Of a stretch of 14,818 bases of DNA, positions 1-7,275 are shown one piece after another. The notes beneath the pieces are model-generated. The model was not told the origin of the DNA. It saw only the letters and a program-made list of their open reading frames with translations, and did no database searches. A program made the position numbers and the translations under genes. This stretch comes from Candidatus Corynebacterium faecipullorum. Its GTDB lineage: Bacteria; Actinomycetota; Actinomycetes; Mycobacteriales; Mycobacteriaceae. The stretch's first letter is position 1, and every line of letters starts with the position of its first letter. The DNA is taken from NCBI GenBank assembly GCA_019114925.1, contig DXEO01000071.1, positions 1-14,818 of the forward strand, written 5' to 3'.

Positions 1-1
1 G

Positions 2-1048
2 TCTGTGCGTACCCAAGGCTCAGTGGCCACCTTCAGGGATGTCGACGCTGCCGTATCTGCTCTGCGTTCCGGCACGGCACCCATGGTTGTTGGCGCGCTG
101 CCCTTCCACAAAGGTGACCCCGCGGCACTGACCGTGCCGCGCAGCATCATCCGCGAGGACGGACCTCTCGAGCCGCACGCCTATTACCGCAGCGGCACGC
201 TCAACGCGCGCGTGACTGGGTTTGACCCAGAGCCGGAGGAGCACCTGCGCCGCATCGAGGCGGCCATTGCCACGATCGAGGCCTCCAAGCTGGATAAGGT
301 GGTGCTTGCACGCGCCGTCGACATCGAGTTCAACGCCCCTGTCGATCCGCTCCTCGTTGCCGCGCGGCTGATTGATTTATCTTCCCACCGCGATGGCTTC
401 ATCGCCGACCTCACTCCGGCTGGACGCCCTGGTGCAATGTTCGTCGGCTCCTCCCCAGAAGTGCTGGTCAAGAAGCAGGGCTCAACGGTCACGGCCTTTC
501 CTTTGGCCGGCTCCGCACCCCGCCAGGCTGATAAGGCACGCGATATCAAAGCGGGCCAAGACCTCCACAACTCGGCAAAGGACCTGCGCGAGCACGCCTT
601 CGTGGTGGATCACATCCGCCGGATTCTGCAGCCTCTGTGCGAGACCCTCGATGCCCCCACGTCTCCGCAGCTGACCTCCACCAATGAGATGTGGCATCTG
701 GGAACGCCGATCGCGGGAACCCTCAAGGATTCGAGCATTACTGCCCTCGAGTTGGCAGAGCTGGTCTACCCCACCCCTGCTATTTGTGGCACCCCCGCTG
801 AGGCCGCACAAGCGTTGATCGAAACCGCTGAAGCCGACCGCGGTTTCTACGCCGGCGCGGTCGGCTGGTGCGATGATTCCGGTGACGGCGAATACATGGT
901 AGCCATCCGTTGCGCCGAGGTGGCCGGCGATGGACTCTCCGCCCGCGCGTGGGCAGGCGGAGGAATCGTCGTGGATTCCGACCCGACCGCGGAGCTTCAG
1001 GAAACCACGGCTAAGCTGCGCACGATTTTGCGCGCGCTCAACCTCTAA
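2..1048 (+). CDS. isochorismate synthase, 5'-truncated by the window edge
   Basis: Converts chorismate to isochorismate, the entry step to menaquinone and, in some bacteria, to catecholate siderophores. The reading frame is open to the window edge. The GTG at position 5 reads as an internal Val in a Ser-Val-Arg-Thr-Gln-Gly stretch that I recall as internal in corynebacterial homologues, so the true start probably lies upstream. Numbering that GTG as 1, the chorismate-binding fold shows Lys98 in DKVVLAR (the general-base lysine of isochorismate synthases), GSSPE at 148-152, PLAGSAPR at 166-173, HLGTPIAG at 231-238, PTPAICGTP at 257-264 and GFYAGAVGW at 280-288. The C terminus is complete. The family includes MenF, DhbC and EntC. 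I see no menaquinone or siderophore genes here to choose between them, so no symbol is given. It ends 8 bp from the convergent FAH-family gene. Confidence 0.9.
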   Translation, partial: SVRTQGSVATFRDVDAAVSALRSGTAPMVVGALPFHKGDPAALTVPRSIIREDGPLEPHAYYRSGTLNARVTGFDPEPEEHLRRIEAAIATIEASKLDKVVLARAVDIEFNAPVDPLLVAARLIDLSSHRDGFIADLTPAGRPGAMFVGSSPEVLVKKQGSTVTAFPLAGSAPRQADKARDIKAGQDLHNSAKDLREHAFVVDHIRRILQPLCETLDAPTSPQLTSTNEMWHLGTPIAGTLKDSSITALELAELVYPTPAICGTPAEAAQALIETAEADRGFYAGAVGWCDDSGDGEYMVAIRCAEVAGDGLSARAWAGGGIVVDSDPTAELQETTAKLRTILRALNL

Positions 1049-1060
1049 AGCAGCCTTTAG
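1045..1060. terminator. short inverted repeat covering both convergent stop codons
   Basis: CTAAAG (1045-1050), a 4-nt loop, then CTTTAG (1055-1060) form a perfect 6-bp stem. It contains the TAA of the isochorismate synthase gene and the TAA of the opposing FAH-family gene. The position suits a shared bidirectional terminator. The stem is short and AT-rich with no clear U-run beyond it, so termination is an inference. Confidence 0.3.
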
Positions 1061-1866
1061 GCTCGCTCGATCGGGTTCTTCAGGCTACCCACGCCGGGGA
1101 TCTCAATTTCGATGGTATCGCCCGGCACCATCGGCGCCGTGCCAGCCGGGGAACCAGTAGTGATGACATCACCCGGTAGCAGCGTGTAGGACTGCGAGAT
1201 CTCAGCGATGATGTCACCCATCTTCACAATCATCTGATCCGTATTGGAATCCTGCTTCTGCTCACGCTTGCCTTCGTGAGTGAGGTAGGCGTTAATCTTC
1301 TGGTCATCGAGATTGATGCAGTCCAAGTCCGTCTCAATCCACGGGCCCAGCGGGCAGAAGGTGTCGATACCCTTCGCACGTGCCCACTGGCCATCCTGGA
1401 ACTGCAGGTCACGCGAAGAAACATCGTTGCAAATGGTGTAGCCAACGACGTGATCGCGCCACTTCTCCGGATCAATATTCTTCGACACCTTGGAGATCAC
1501 CACGGCGAGCTCGCCTTCGAATTCGACGTTGGTGGCGAACTCCGGAATCTTGATGGGTGCACCGGGACCAATGACCGCAGTGGAGGGCTTGATAAAGATC
1601 GTCGGCGGCAGGTGCTCCGCGGATTCCTTGAAGACTTCCGCCACGTGGTCGGCGTAGTTGCGGCCGAGAGCCACGACCTTGGTGGGCAGGGTCGGCGCCA
1701 GCAAGCGCACCTCACTCAGCGGCCACTCCCGGCCAGTCGGCTCCGGTGGGGTAAACGGTGTGCCGGAGATTTCCTTCGCCACCAGCTGGTCAAGCGGGGC
1801 GTCGGCGGGGCCATCAATGATGGCGAAACAGATACCTTCGGTGTGAGCAATTCGTCCTAAACGCAT
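1057..1866 (-). CDS. fumarylacetoacetate hydrolase-family protein, likely oxaloacetate decarboxylase-like
   Basis: A 269-residue cytosolic metal-dependent enzyme of the FAH superfamily, which cleaves or decarboxylates 2-oxo acids. From the ATG at 1866 the hallmarks are GRNYADHV (68-75), the acidic metal-binding patch around 115-119 (EFEGE), the ICNDVSSRDLQ segment, and near the C terminus TTGSPAGTAPM followed by a PGD turn. Upstream in-frame codons exist to 1929. I chose 1866 because the family N terminus (MRLGRIAH) starts there and a TAGTAT box ends 7 nt before it. As I recall, the C. glutamicum homologue in the same neighbourhood (Cg1458, 268 aa) was characterised as an oxaloacetate decarboxylase. 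That is the best functional guess, but the sequence alone does not fix the substrate. Databases often label such proteins 2-hydroxyhepta-2,4-diene-1,7-dioate isomerase. Confidence 0.88.
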   Translation of the reverse strand: MRLGRIAHTEGICFAIIDGPADAPLDQLVAKEISGTPFTPPEPTGREWPLSEVRLLAPTLPTKVVALGRNYADHVAEVFKESAEHLPPTIFIKPSTAVIGPGAPIKIPEFATNVEFEGELAVVISKVSKNIDPEKWRDHVVGYTICNDVSSRDLQFQDGQWARAKGIDTFCPLGPWIETDLDCINLDDQKINAYLTHEGKREQKQDSNTDQMIVKMGDIIAEISQSYTLLPGDVITTGSPAGTAPMVPGDTIEIEIPGVGSLKNPIERA

Positions 1867-1873
1867 AACGGCC

Positions 1874-1879
1874 ATACTA
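1874..1879 (-). promoter_or_regulatory. candidate -10 box for a leaderless FAH-family transcript
   Basis: TAGTAT on the minus strand matches the actinobacterial TAnnnT -10 pattern. Seven nucleotides separate it from the ATG at 1866, so transcription could begin on the A of the start codon. No Shine-Dalgarno sequence is visible and no good -35 hexamer is present. Confidence 0.4.
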
Positions 1880-1985
1880 CTCGCAAGGATTTTTAACTCG
1901 CGATCCGGGGCCTTAAGTAAAGGTTGCAAAGAATGCAGTGCTTATGCTGGCACCATGTTCTAAAGACAAACACTTTCGCACAGGC

Positions 1986-2603
1986 CTAGCGCTGGGCGAC
2001 GTCCCCTAAGGTCACCGCCCGCGTGCGTCCTCGCTGCGCAAGGTATAACTCGGCACAGGCCAAGGCATCACTGAGCGCATTGTGGCTCCCATAACGCGGT
2101 AGGCCATAACGCGCCCGCACCCGGGGCAGGCGTAGATCCTCGCCGCGCGGGTAGGTTCCCATGCGCTCCATGTGGCGCCGCTCGAGTGCAAAGGTATCAA
2201 CCACGCTCAGGCGGGGCCGCTCCCCGAAAACCTCACGGGAGGCAGCTTCAATGAACCCCACCTCTAAGGCTGCGAAATGCGCGAGTAGCGCGCGGTTATG
2301 GAGAGCCTGGCGCAATTGCGTCACCGCGCTATCTAGTTCCTCGCCGGCATCAATGACCTCCTGCGTCAGCAGGTGGACATGTGCATCCTCAGCCACCTGC
2401 GCGCCGCGCACCACAGTATAGCCGGCACCTGATAAGTCGATGACTCCCCCGTTAACCGGCACCCAGCCGATGGAGACAATCTTTCCTCTTCGCGGGTCTA
2501 AGCTAGTGGTCTCCATGTCCACGGCAAGCAAATCCAGCTCATCGAGCGGGGTGCTTCCTCCTGGCGCGCCCCAATCCGCGCGCCGACTCCAGGGGCTCCA
2601 CAT
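1986..2603 (-). CDS. DnaQ-like 3'-5' exonuclease
   Basis: A 205-residue DEDDh-type exonuclease, the fold of the proofreading epsilon subunit of DNA polymerase III. Motif I is AVDMETTSLD with Asp29 and Glu31. Motif III is GSHNALSDA with His174 and Asp179. Motif II is expected as (N/H)AxFD but reads HFAALEVGF, so Glu114 stands where most members have Asp. The protein is far too short to be a full polymerase subunit and has no UvrC or polymerase domain, so it is a stand-alone nuclease. The ATG follows the stop of the upstream cNMP/CBS/DUF294 gene with no base between. A GAGGAA ribosome-binding site lies 9-10 nt upstream inside that gene. This implies translational coupling and a shared job. The substrate (DNA, RNA or a small nucleotide) is not evident. 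Confidence 0.85.
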   Translation of the reverse strand: MWSPWSRRADWGAPGGSTPLDELDLLAVDMETTSLDPRRGKIVSIGWVPVNGGVIDLSGAGYTVVRGAQVAEDAHVHLLTQEVIDAGEELDSAVTQLRQALHNRALLAHFAALEVGFIEAASREVFGERPRLSVVDTFALERRHMERMGTYPRGEDLRLPRVRARYGLPRYGSHNALSDALACAELYLAQRGRTRAVTLGDVAQR

Positions 2604-4472
2604 CTAGATATTCCTCACCGGATACTTCGTGGCCAACGCATTCTGCATCGACTTGATAGCTCGGAAAGCATCGCGCAAGTGTTCTCGCTCCATGCGGCCG
2701 AGGCCCTTGGGGTCGATGTGATAATCCGGCTGCTGGCCTTCTCGCAGCTGGCGGGCTTGGTGCTGGAAGGACAGGGAACGCAGGTAGTCAAAGGCGTCGA
2801 GAAGTTCCTGCGCGCCCTGACGGCTCACTGCATTACCGGCTGCTTCCCTAAGCCGTTGGCGCGTATCCACCACCGTAGATCCGGAGGCCAGCGCGAAAAG
2901 CCGGGCCATCTGTACGATGCCCGCTGTTCCGCCCTTTTTGATATCGAGGGTGTTTGCGTAATCACCATCGCGCTCCACCACGAGCCCCCGAAACAAAGTA
3001 AGCGGTGGTTCACGACGCGCGGCCAAGCTAGCCAGGTGGGCGTGCAAGCGCGTTGCCCCTCGACCCATCTCTACGGCAGCAGTGTGGACTTCCCGGCCCA
3101 GCGTCTCGCTTCCATAAAGCACCCGGAAGTCGAAGAAGATTTGCGCGTTGAGCAGTGCCTCCGGTTGAGGCTCTCGAATCCACCGGCGGAAGGCTTCAAT
3201 CCATTGGGAACGCGTCATCCGCCACTGAGCGGTCATGGCCATCATGTCCCCAGGACACAGGACCTGCCCTGCGTCTGCTAAGCCCTGGCACACAAAGGAA
3301 CTAAGCCGCGCGAAATACTCTCCATGCACAGCGGCATCGAAATCATCCGCGAGGACTAGCGCACTATCTTGGTCTGAGGCCAGCGCCATCTCTCGCCTTC
3401 CCTGCGAGCCCACGGCCACGAAGGCATACTCCACAGGCGGAGGACCAAGCTCCTCCTCCGCCAGCGTGCACAAGCGCCGTGCCACAGCATCGGCGGCAAG
3501 CGTGACCAAGCTCGAGGCTTCCGCCGGTGTGGAGCCGCGCTCCACGAAGCGCCCAGCCAAGCGCGTGGCCTCGTTGAAGGCACCATTCAGCTCTGCAACA
3601 CTGGTGCGCCGTGAAAGATCCGCAGCGAGGTAGACCGGATCATTGTGCAGCAGCCGGGTAACGTCCGACTGCGTAACTATTCCCTGCAGGGCGCCTTCCT
3701 TGACCACCGGCAAATGGTGGATGCCGCGCTCGGCCATGTGCAGCAGGGCTTCCATGGCTGGGGCATCTGCCGACACCGTGAGGGGCTGAGGCGTCATGAT
3801 CTCCCCCACCGGCTCAGAAGGATCACGCTGGGCGGCGAGCACCCGGGTTCGCAGATCGCGGTCGGTAAGGATTCCCGTGAGCCGCTTATCTGACTCCGGG
3901 CCCGGTTCCACGACGAGTAGTGAAGAAACGCCATGTTCTGTCATCAGCAGAGCAGCATCGCGGATGGTAGTTGCGGCTGGCGCCGTCAGCACGTCGGTCC
4001 GAATGAGCTCCCGCAGCGGCGTGCGGAGAACGTCGGTCGGTGCGGAATCGGTGAGCCCCCGCGCTGCTGCTCGGATCTGGCGGGACTGCGCTGAAAAGAA
4101 ACGCGCGATGTCAGGGTTGCGTTCAGCGAGTTGGCTAAAGGCCTCCTGCGGGAGGGTGAAGACAAGGCTGTCTTCCACCGCGACCATCTCATAGACAGAT
4201 ACCGGCTCTCCCTGCAGTGTGGAGTAGCCAAAGGTAAGACCAGATTCGCGGCGGTCCAGCAGCACGCCTTCTTCTCCCACCACATCAATCGCACCGGTGC
4301 GGATGATGTGGAGATGAGCATTCTCTTCCCCCATCTTTATGGGAATATCCCCGCGACGCAGGTAGATCATGCTCAGCTGTGCAGACAGTGCGGTGAGCTC
4401 TTCCTCCGGCAGACGGGAGAAAGGCTCATGCTGGGCGAGGAAGCTAGTGACCTCGTCTATTTCGACGCTCAT
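2604..4472 (-). CDS. cNMP-binding / CBS-pair / DUF294 nucleotidyltransferase-like protein
   Basis: A 622-residue soluble multidomain protein. Residues ~12-130 form a cyclic-nucleotide-binding-like beta-barrel (RRGDIPIKMGEENAHLHIIRTG near 39-60). Residues ~150-280 form two CBS motifs, with ILTDRDLR at 201-208 and IVTQSDVTR at 265-273, a module that usually senses adenosyl ligands. Residues ~300-440 are a DUF294 nucleotidyltransferase-like domain carrying GSQGRRE (355-361) and DQD (367-369), the GlnD-type active-site pattern. The DUF294 C-terminal helical domain fills the rest. The architecture suggests a ligand-gated nucleotidyl transferase, but no substrate is known to me. It starts 17 bp after the leuB stop. 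No Shine-Dalgarno is visible, and a TATGGT box ends 6 nt before the ATG. The exonuclease gene is directly fused behind it at the stop codon. Confidence 0.9.
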   Translation of the reverse strand: MSVEIDEVTSFLAQHEPFSRLPEEELTALSAQLSMIYLRRGDIPIKMGEENAHLHIIRTGAIDVVGEEGVLLDRRESGLTFGYSTLQGEPVSVYEMVAVEDSLVFTLPQEAFSQLAERNPDIARFFSAQSRQIRAAARGLTDSAPTDVLRTPLRELIRTDVLTAPAATTIRDAALLMTEHGVSSLLVVEPGPESDKRLTGILTDRDLRTRVLAAQRDPSEPVGEIMTPQPLTVSADAPAMEALLHMAERGIHHLPVVKEGALQGIVTQSDVTRLLHNDPVYLAADLSRRTSVAELNGAFNEATRLAGRFVERGSTPAEASSLVTLAADAVARRLCTLAEEELGPPPVEYAFVAVGSQGRREMALASDQDSALVLADDFDAAVHGEYFARLSSFVCQGLADAGQVLCPGDMMAMTAQWRMTRSQWIEAFRRWIREPQPEALLNAQIFFDFRVLYGSETLGREVHTAAVEMGRGATRLHAHLASLAARREPPLTLFRGLVVERDGDYANTLDIKKGGTAGIVQMARLFALASGSTVVDTRQRLREAAGNAVSRQGAQELLDAFDYLRSLSFQHQARQLREGQQPDYHIDPKGLGRMEREHLRDAFRAIKSMQNALATKYPVRNI

Positions 4473-4478
4473 GCGCCA

Positions 4479-4484
4479 ACCATA
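4479..4484 (-). promoter_or_regulatory. candidate -10 box upstream of the cNMP/CBS/DUF294 gene
   Basis: TATGGT on the minus strand lies between the leuB stop and the ATG at 4472, with 6 nt before the ATG. It could give a leaderless transcript independent of leuB. There is no recognisable -35 hexamer, and read-through from leuB is equally possible. Confidence 0.3.
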
Positions 4485-4489
4485 CAGCG

Positions 4490-5509
4490 CTAAGCAATGA
4501 GCGCGGCGGCGATTCGATCACCAATTTCCGTGGTATGCGCCTGTGCATCACCGCGGGCGGAAACATCGGCCGCCACGGCCTCTTCGATGCGCACGGCGTT
4601 CTCCTCGTCACCAAGGTGGCGCAACAACATCGCCGCCGACAGGATCGCCGCGGTGGGATCCGCGATGCCCTTGCCCGCAATATCCGGTGCGGAACCGTGA
4701 ACCGGTTCAAACATGGAGGGGTTAGCTCCGGAGGCATCAATGTTGCCGGAGGCAGCCAAGCCAATACCGCCGGTCACAGCACCTGCCAGGTCAGTCAGGA
4801 TGTCACCAAAGAGGTTATCGGTCACGATGACGTCATAGCGCGCAGGGTCGGTGACCATGTAGATGGTTGCGGCATCGATGTGGTTGTAATCCACGGTGAC
4901 TTCCGGGAATTCCTCAGCCACCTCGTTTACGGTGCGCTGCCAGAGCCCACCGGCGTTCACCAGGACATTGGTCTTGTGAACCAACGTGACGTGTTTACGG
5001 CGGGACATCGCACGCTTGAAGGCATCCCGCACCACGCGCTCAACACCGTAGCGAGTGTTCTGGGAAACCTCCGAGGCCACCTCATGTTCGGTACCTTCGC
5101 GCAGCGTGCCGCCGTTTCCGCAGTACAATCCCTCAGTGCCTTCACGGACGACGACAAAATCGATATCGCCCGGGTTTGCCAGCGGCGAGGTGGACGTCGG
5201 GTACAGCTTGGAGGGGCGCAGGTTGACGTGGTGGTCCAAGGCAAAACGCATCTTCAGCAGCAGGCCGCGTTCCAGCACGCCAGGGGGAACCTCACCGGGC
5301 GCACCAATGGCGCCGAGCAGGATGGCGTCATGCTCGCGCAGGGAGGCCAAGTCGGCGGCGCTAAGCAGCTCCCCGTTGCGCAGGTAGCGCCTAGCACCGA
5401 GGTCATAATCAGTGACCTCGATATCCTGGCGAACCGCACGCAAGACCTTCAATGCCTCCGCGGTCACCTCGGGACCGATGCCGTCGCCGCCAATCACTGC
5501 CAGTTTCAT
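4490..5509 (-). CDS. leuB: 3-isopropylmalate dehydrogenase
   Basis: Oxidises and decarboxylates (2R,3S)-3-isopropylmalate to 4-methyl-2-oxopentanoate with NAD, the third enzyme of leucine synthesis. The 339-residue product begins MKLAVIGGDGIGPEV, the family N terminus. Further marks are Arg88 and Arg98 in the RFALDHHVNLRPSKLYP segment, REGTEGLY (122-129), Lys179 in KTNVL, Asp212 in HIDA, the metal-binding TDNLFGDILTD stretch with Asp231 and Asp236, and the NAD-binding HGSAPDIAGKG at 271-281. A GTG at 5530 is in frame, but it overlaps the AGAAAGGA ribosome-binding site that serves the ATG at 5509, so the ATG is the start. The length matches corynebacterial and mycobacterial LeuB. Its 135-bp upstream region holds two TCACA/TGTGA inverted repeats. 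In C. glutamicum leuB is repressed by the IclR-type regulator LtbR; I could not recognise that operator here. Confidence 0.97.
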   Translation of the reverse strand: MKLAVIGGDGIGPEVTAEALKVLRAVRQDIEVTDYDLGARRYLRNGELLSAADLASLREHDAILLGAIGAPGEVPPGVLERGLLLKMRFALDHHVNLRPSKLYPTSTSPLANPGDIDFVVVREGTEGLYCGNGGTLREGTEHEVASEVSQNTRYGVERVVRDAFKRAMSRRKHVTLVHKTNVLVNAGGLWQRTVNEVAEEFPEVTVDYNHIDAATIYMVTDPARYDVIVTDNLFGDILTDLAGAVTGGIGLAASGNIDASGANPSMFEPVHGSAPDIAGKGIADPTAAILSAAMLLRHLGDEENAVRIEEAVAADVSARGDAQAHTTEIGDRIAAALIA

Positions 5510-5526
5510 TTCGTGGGATTCCTTTC

Positions 5527-5547
5527 TCACATATTGGATACTTGTGA
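5527..5547. repeat. inverted repeat TCACA-N11-TGTGA upstream of leuB
   Basis: Five-base half-sites TCACA (5527-5531) and TGTGA (5543-5547) flank 11 bases. The site lies just downstream of the candidate leuB -10 box and overlaps its last base, a position where a bound repressor would block transcription. The half-site orientation is opposite to the TGTGA-N6-TCACA site of the CRP-like regulator GlxR. Confidence 0.35.
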
Positions 5548-5555
5548 TGGTACCA
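5547..5555 (-). promoter_or_regulatory. leuB: candidate extended -10 element of leuB
   Basis: TGGTACCAT on the minus strand fits an extended -10 (TGnTAnnnT). It would start transcription near 5540, giving a leader of about 30 nt with the AGAAAGGA ribosome-binding site. No convincing -35 hexamer is present. Confidence 0.3.
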
Positions 5556-5607
5556 CTCTCTTGACTCCGGCGACGGCGAAACCCCCATGAAGAACCGCGG
5601 TGGATCC

Positions 5608-5627
5608 TTCACAGGGGCTGCTGTGAA
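5608..5627 (-). repeat. inverted repeat between serA and leuB, weak terminator or operator
   Basis: TTCACAG (5608-5614), a 6-nt spacer, then CTGTGAA (5621-5627) form a perfect 7-bp stem starting 18 bp after the serA stop. The position suits a serA terminator, but the minus strand has no U-run after the stem. It shares the TCACA/TGTGA half-site with the second repeat nearer leuB, so an operator role is possible. Confidence 0.4.
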
Positions 5628-5644
5628 AAGCTTAGCGCTGTGGA

Positions 5645-7231
5645 CTATGCGTCCAAGTCGAGCTGGCGGCAGGTAGCACCCAGCGCCGCGTTGATTTCCT
5701 CGACGAGCTCCTCCGGCACCTCACGTTCGACGCGCAGGATGAGCACAGCATCGGAGGCTTCCTTGCCCTGGGTCAGGGCGGCGGCCACGATGTTGATTCC
5801 AGCAGCGCCCAGCTTGGTACCCACGGTTCCCAGTGCGCCCGGGGCATCCTTGTAGGAGAAGAAGAGGTTGCGGCCGGTAGCGCGCATGTCGACGCCGCGT
5901 CCATTGATGCGGACAATCTTCTCCACACCATCGATACCTGTCAGGGCGCCGGTGAGCTGGGAAACCAGACCATTAGAACCGATGACCTTCACGCGCACCG
6001 AGGAGCGGTGGCCCTTCGACTCCACGTTGGTCTTAACATCCACGGTCACTCCGCGGCTTTCGGCGATCTTCATGGCGTTAACGAAGGTGACAGCCTCTGA
6101 GACCACGCCGGAAAACAGTCCGCGAACAGCAGACAGACCAAGAGCCGAAACATCCTCGTTTGCCAGTTCACCGCAGGCCTCTACCTCTACGGCAACCGGC
6201 GCCGCATCCAGCAGGTTGCCGGCCACCAGGCCCAGCTTACGGGTAAGGTCCAGCCAGCCTGCGACTTCCTCGCCAACCTTGCCGCCCTCAACATTGACGG
6301 CGTCGGCCACGAACTCACCAGCCAGCGCCTTCAAAACCGAAGCGGCTACATCGGTACCTGCACGGTCCTGCGCCTCCACCGTGGAAGCACCAAGGTGCGG
6401 AGACACCGTTACCTGCGGGAGCTCGAAGAGCGGAGAATCGGTGCAGGGCTCGGAATCATAAACATCGAAACCGGCGCCGCGGTGGTGACCCGACTTGATG
6501 GACTCAGCAAGCGCTGCCTCATCCACGAGGCCGCCGCGGGCAGCGTTGATGATGATCTGCCCCTTCTTGGCCTTAGCCAGGAGTTCAGCATCAAACATAC
6601 CGGCGGTCTCCGGCGTCTTGGGCAAGTGAATGGTGACGAAATCAGAGCGGGACATGAGCTCTTCAAGGCTCACCAACTCTACGCCCAGCGCCGCTGCGCG
6701 AGCCGGATTGGCATAAGGATCGTAGGCGATGACGGTGGTCTCAAAAGCCAGCAAACGCTGTGCAAAGAGCTGGCCAATGTGGCCGAAGCCCACGATGCCG
6801 ATGGTCTTGCCATAGATCTCGACGCCCTTGAAGGAGGAACGCTTCCACTCACCTTGGCGCAGAGACTGATCCGCTGCCGGCACCTGGCGCGCGGTGGCCA
6901 GAAGCAGCGCGATGGCCTGCTCACAAGCGGAGTGAATGTTGGAGGTCGGCGCGTTGACAACCATGACGCCGCGCTCGGTGGCAGCGGGGATATCAACATT
7001 GTCCAAACCGACACCAGCGCGGCCCACAATCTTGAGGTTCTCCGCGGCGGCCAGCACCTCCGCATCCACGGTCGTGGCAGAGCGAACGAGGAGGGCATCA
7101 GCCTCCGGCACCGCGGCGAGCAGTTCCGCGCGATTTGGACCATCTACCCAGCGGACCTCGACAGTGTCCCCGAGAGCATCGACGGTGGATTCTGCAAGCT
7201 TATCGGCAATAAGAACGACCGGCTTCGACAT
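5645..7231 (-). CDS. serA: D-3-phosphoglycerate dehydrogenase, long ACT-domain form
   Basis: Oxidises 3-phosphoglycerate to 3-phosphohydroxypyruvate with NAD, the first step of serine synthesis. The 528 residues match the long actinobacterial form. Visible are the Rossmann loop GFGHIG at 148-153 with acidic Asp171 downstream, and the catalytic trio Arg232 (NAARGG), Glu261 (DSEPC) and His279 (PHLGAST). An intervening allosteric substrate-binding domain covers about 315-450. A C-terminal ACT domain from about 453 starts NLFFSYKDAPGALG and is the expected serine feedback site. The ATG at 7231 has an AAAGGA ribosome-binding site a few bases upstream. It lies 44 bp after the lipoprotein gene on the same strand. 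A TACACT -10-like box occurs in that gap, so serA may be transcribed on its own. Confidence 0.97.
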   Translation of the reverse strand: MSKPVVLIADKLAESTVDALGDTVEVRWVDGPNRAELLAAVPEADALLVRSATTVDAEVLAAAENLKIVGRAGVGLDNVDIPAATERGVMVVNAPTSNIHSACEQAIALLLATARQVPAADQSLRQGEWKRSSFKGVEIYGKTIGIVGFGHIGQLFAQRLLAFETTVIAYDPYANPARAAALGVELVSLEELMSRSDFVTIHLPKTPETAGMFDAELLAKAKKGQIIINAARGGLVDEAALAESIKSGHHRGAGFDVYDSEPCTDSPLFELPQVTVSPHLGASTVEAQDRAGTDVAASVLKALAGEFVADAVNVEGGKVGEEVAGWLDLTRKLGLVAGNLLDAAPVAVEVEACGELANEDVSALGLSAVRGLFSGVVSEAVTFVNAMKIAESRGVTVDVKTNVESKGHRSSVRVKVIGSNGLVSQLTGALTGIDGVEKIVRINGRGVDMRATGRNLFFSYKDAPGALGTVGTKLGAAGINIVAAALTQGKEASDAVLILRVEREVPEELVEEINAALGATCRQLDLDA

Positions 7232-7275
7232 AACTTCCTTTACTAGTCAGAATTGGAGATGCCGAGAAGTGTAGT

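Noticed and set aside
1867..1985. Gap between the exonuclease and FAH-family genes examined for a small gene or RNA
   Set aside because: Only a promoter-like box was found. No tRNA-like fold, strong hairpin or credible short ORF is visible.
5527..5547. TCACA...TGTGA considered as a GlxR/CRP site
   Set aside because: The half-sites point the wrong way and are 11 bp apart. GlxR needs TGTGA-N6-TCACA.
5561..5566. TTGACT on the + strand in the serA-leuB gap, a -35-like hexamer
   Set aside because: No TAnnnT box lies 16-18 bp downstream and no gene on the + strand would use it.
4535..5590. 351-codon open frame on the + strand opposite leuB
   Set aside because: It is an antisense shadow of LeuB, which has all its family motifs intact.
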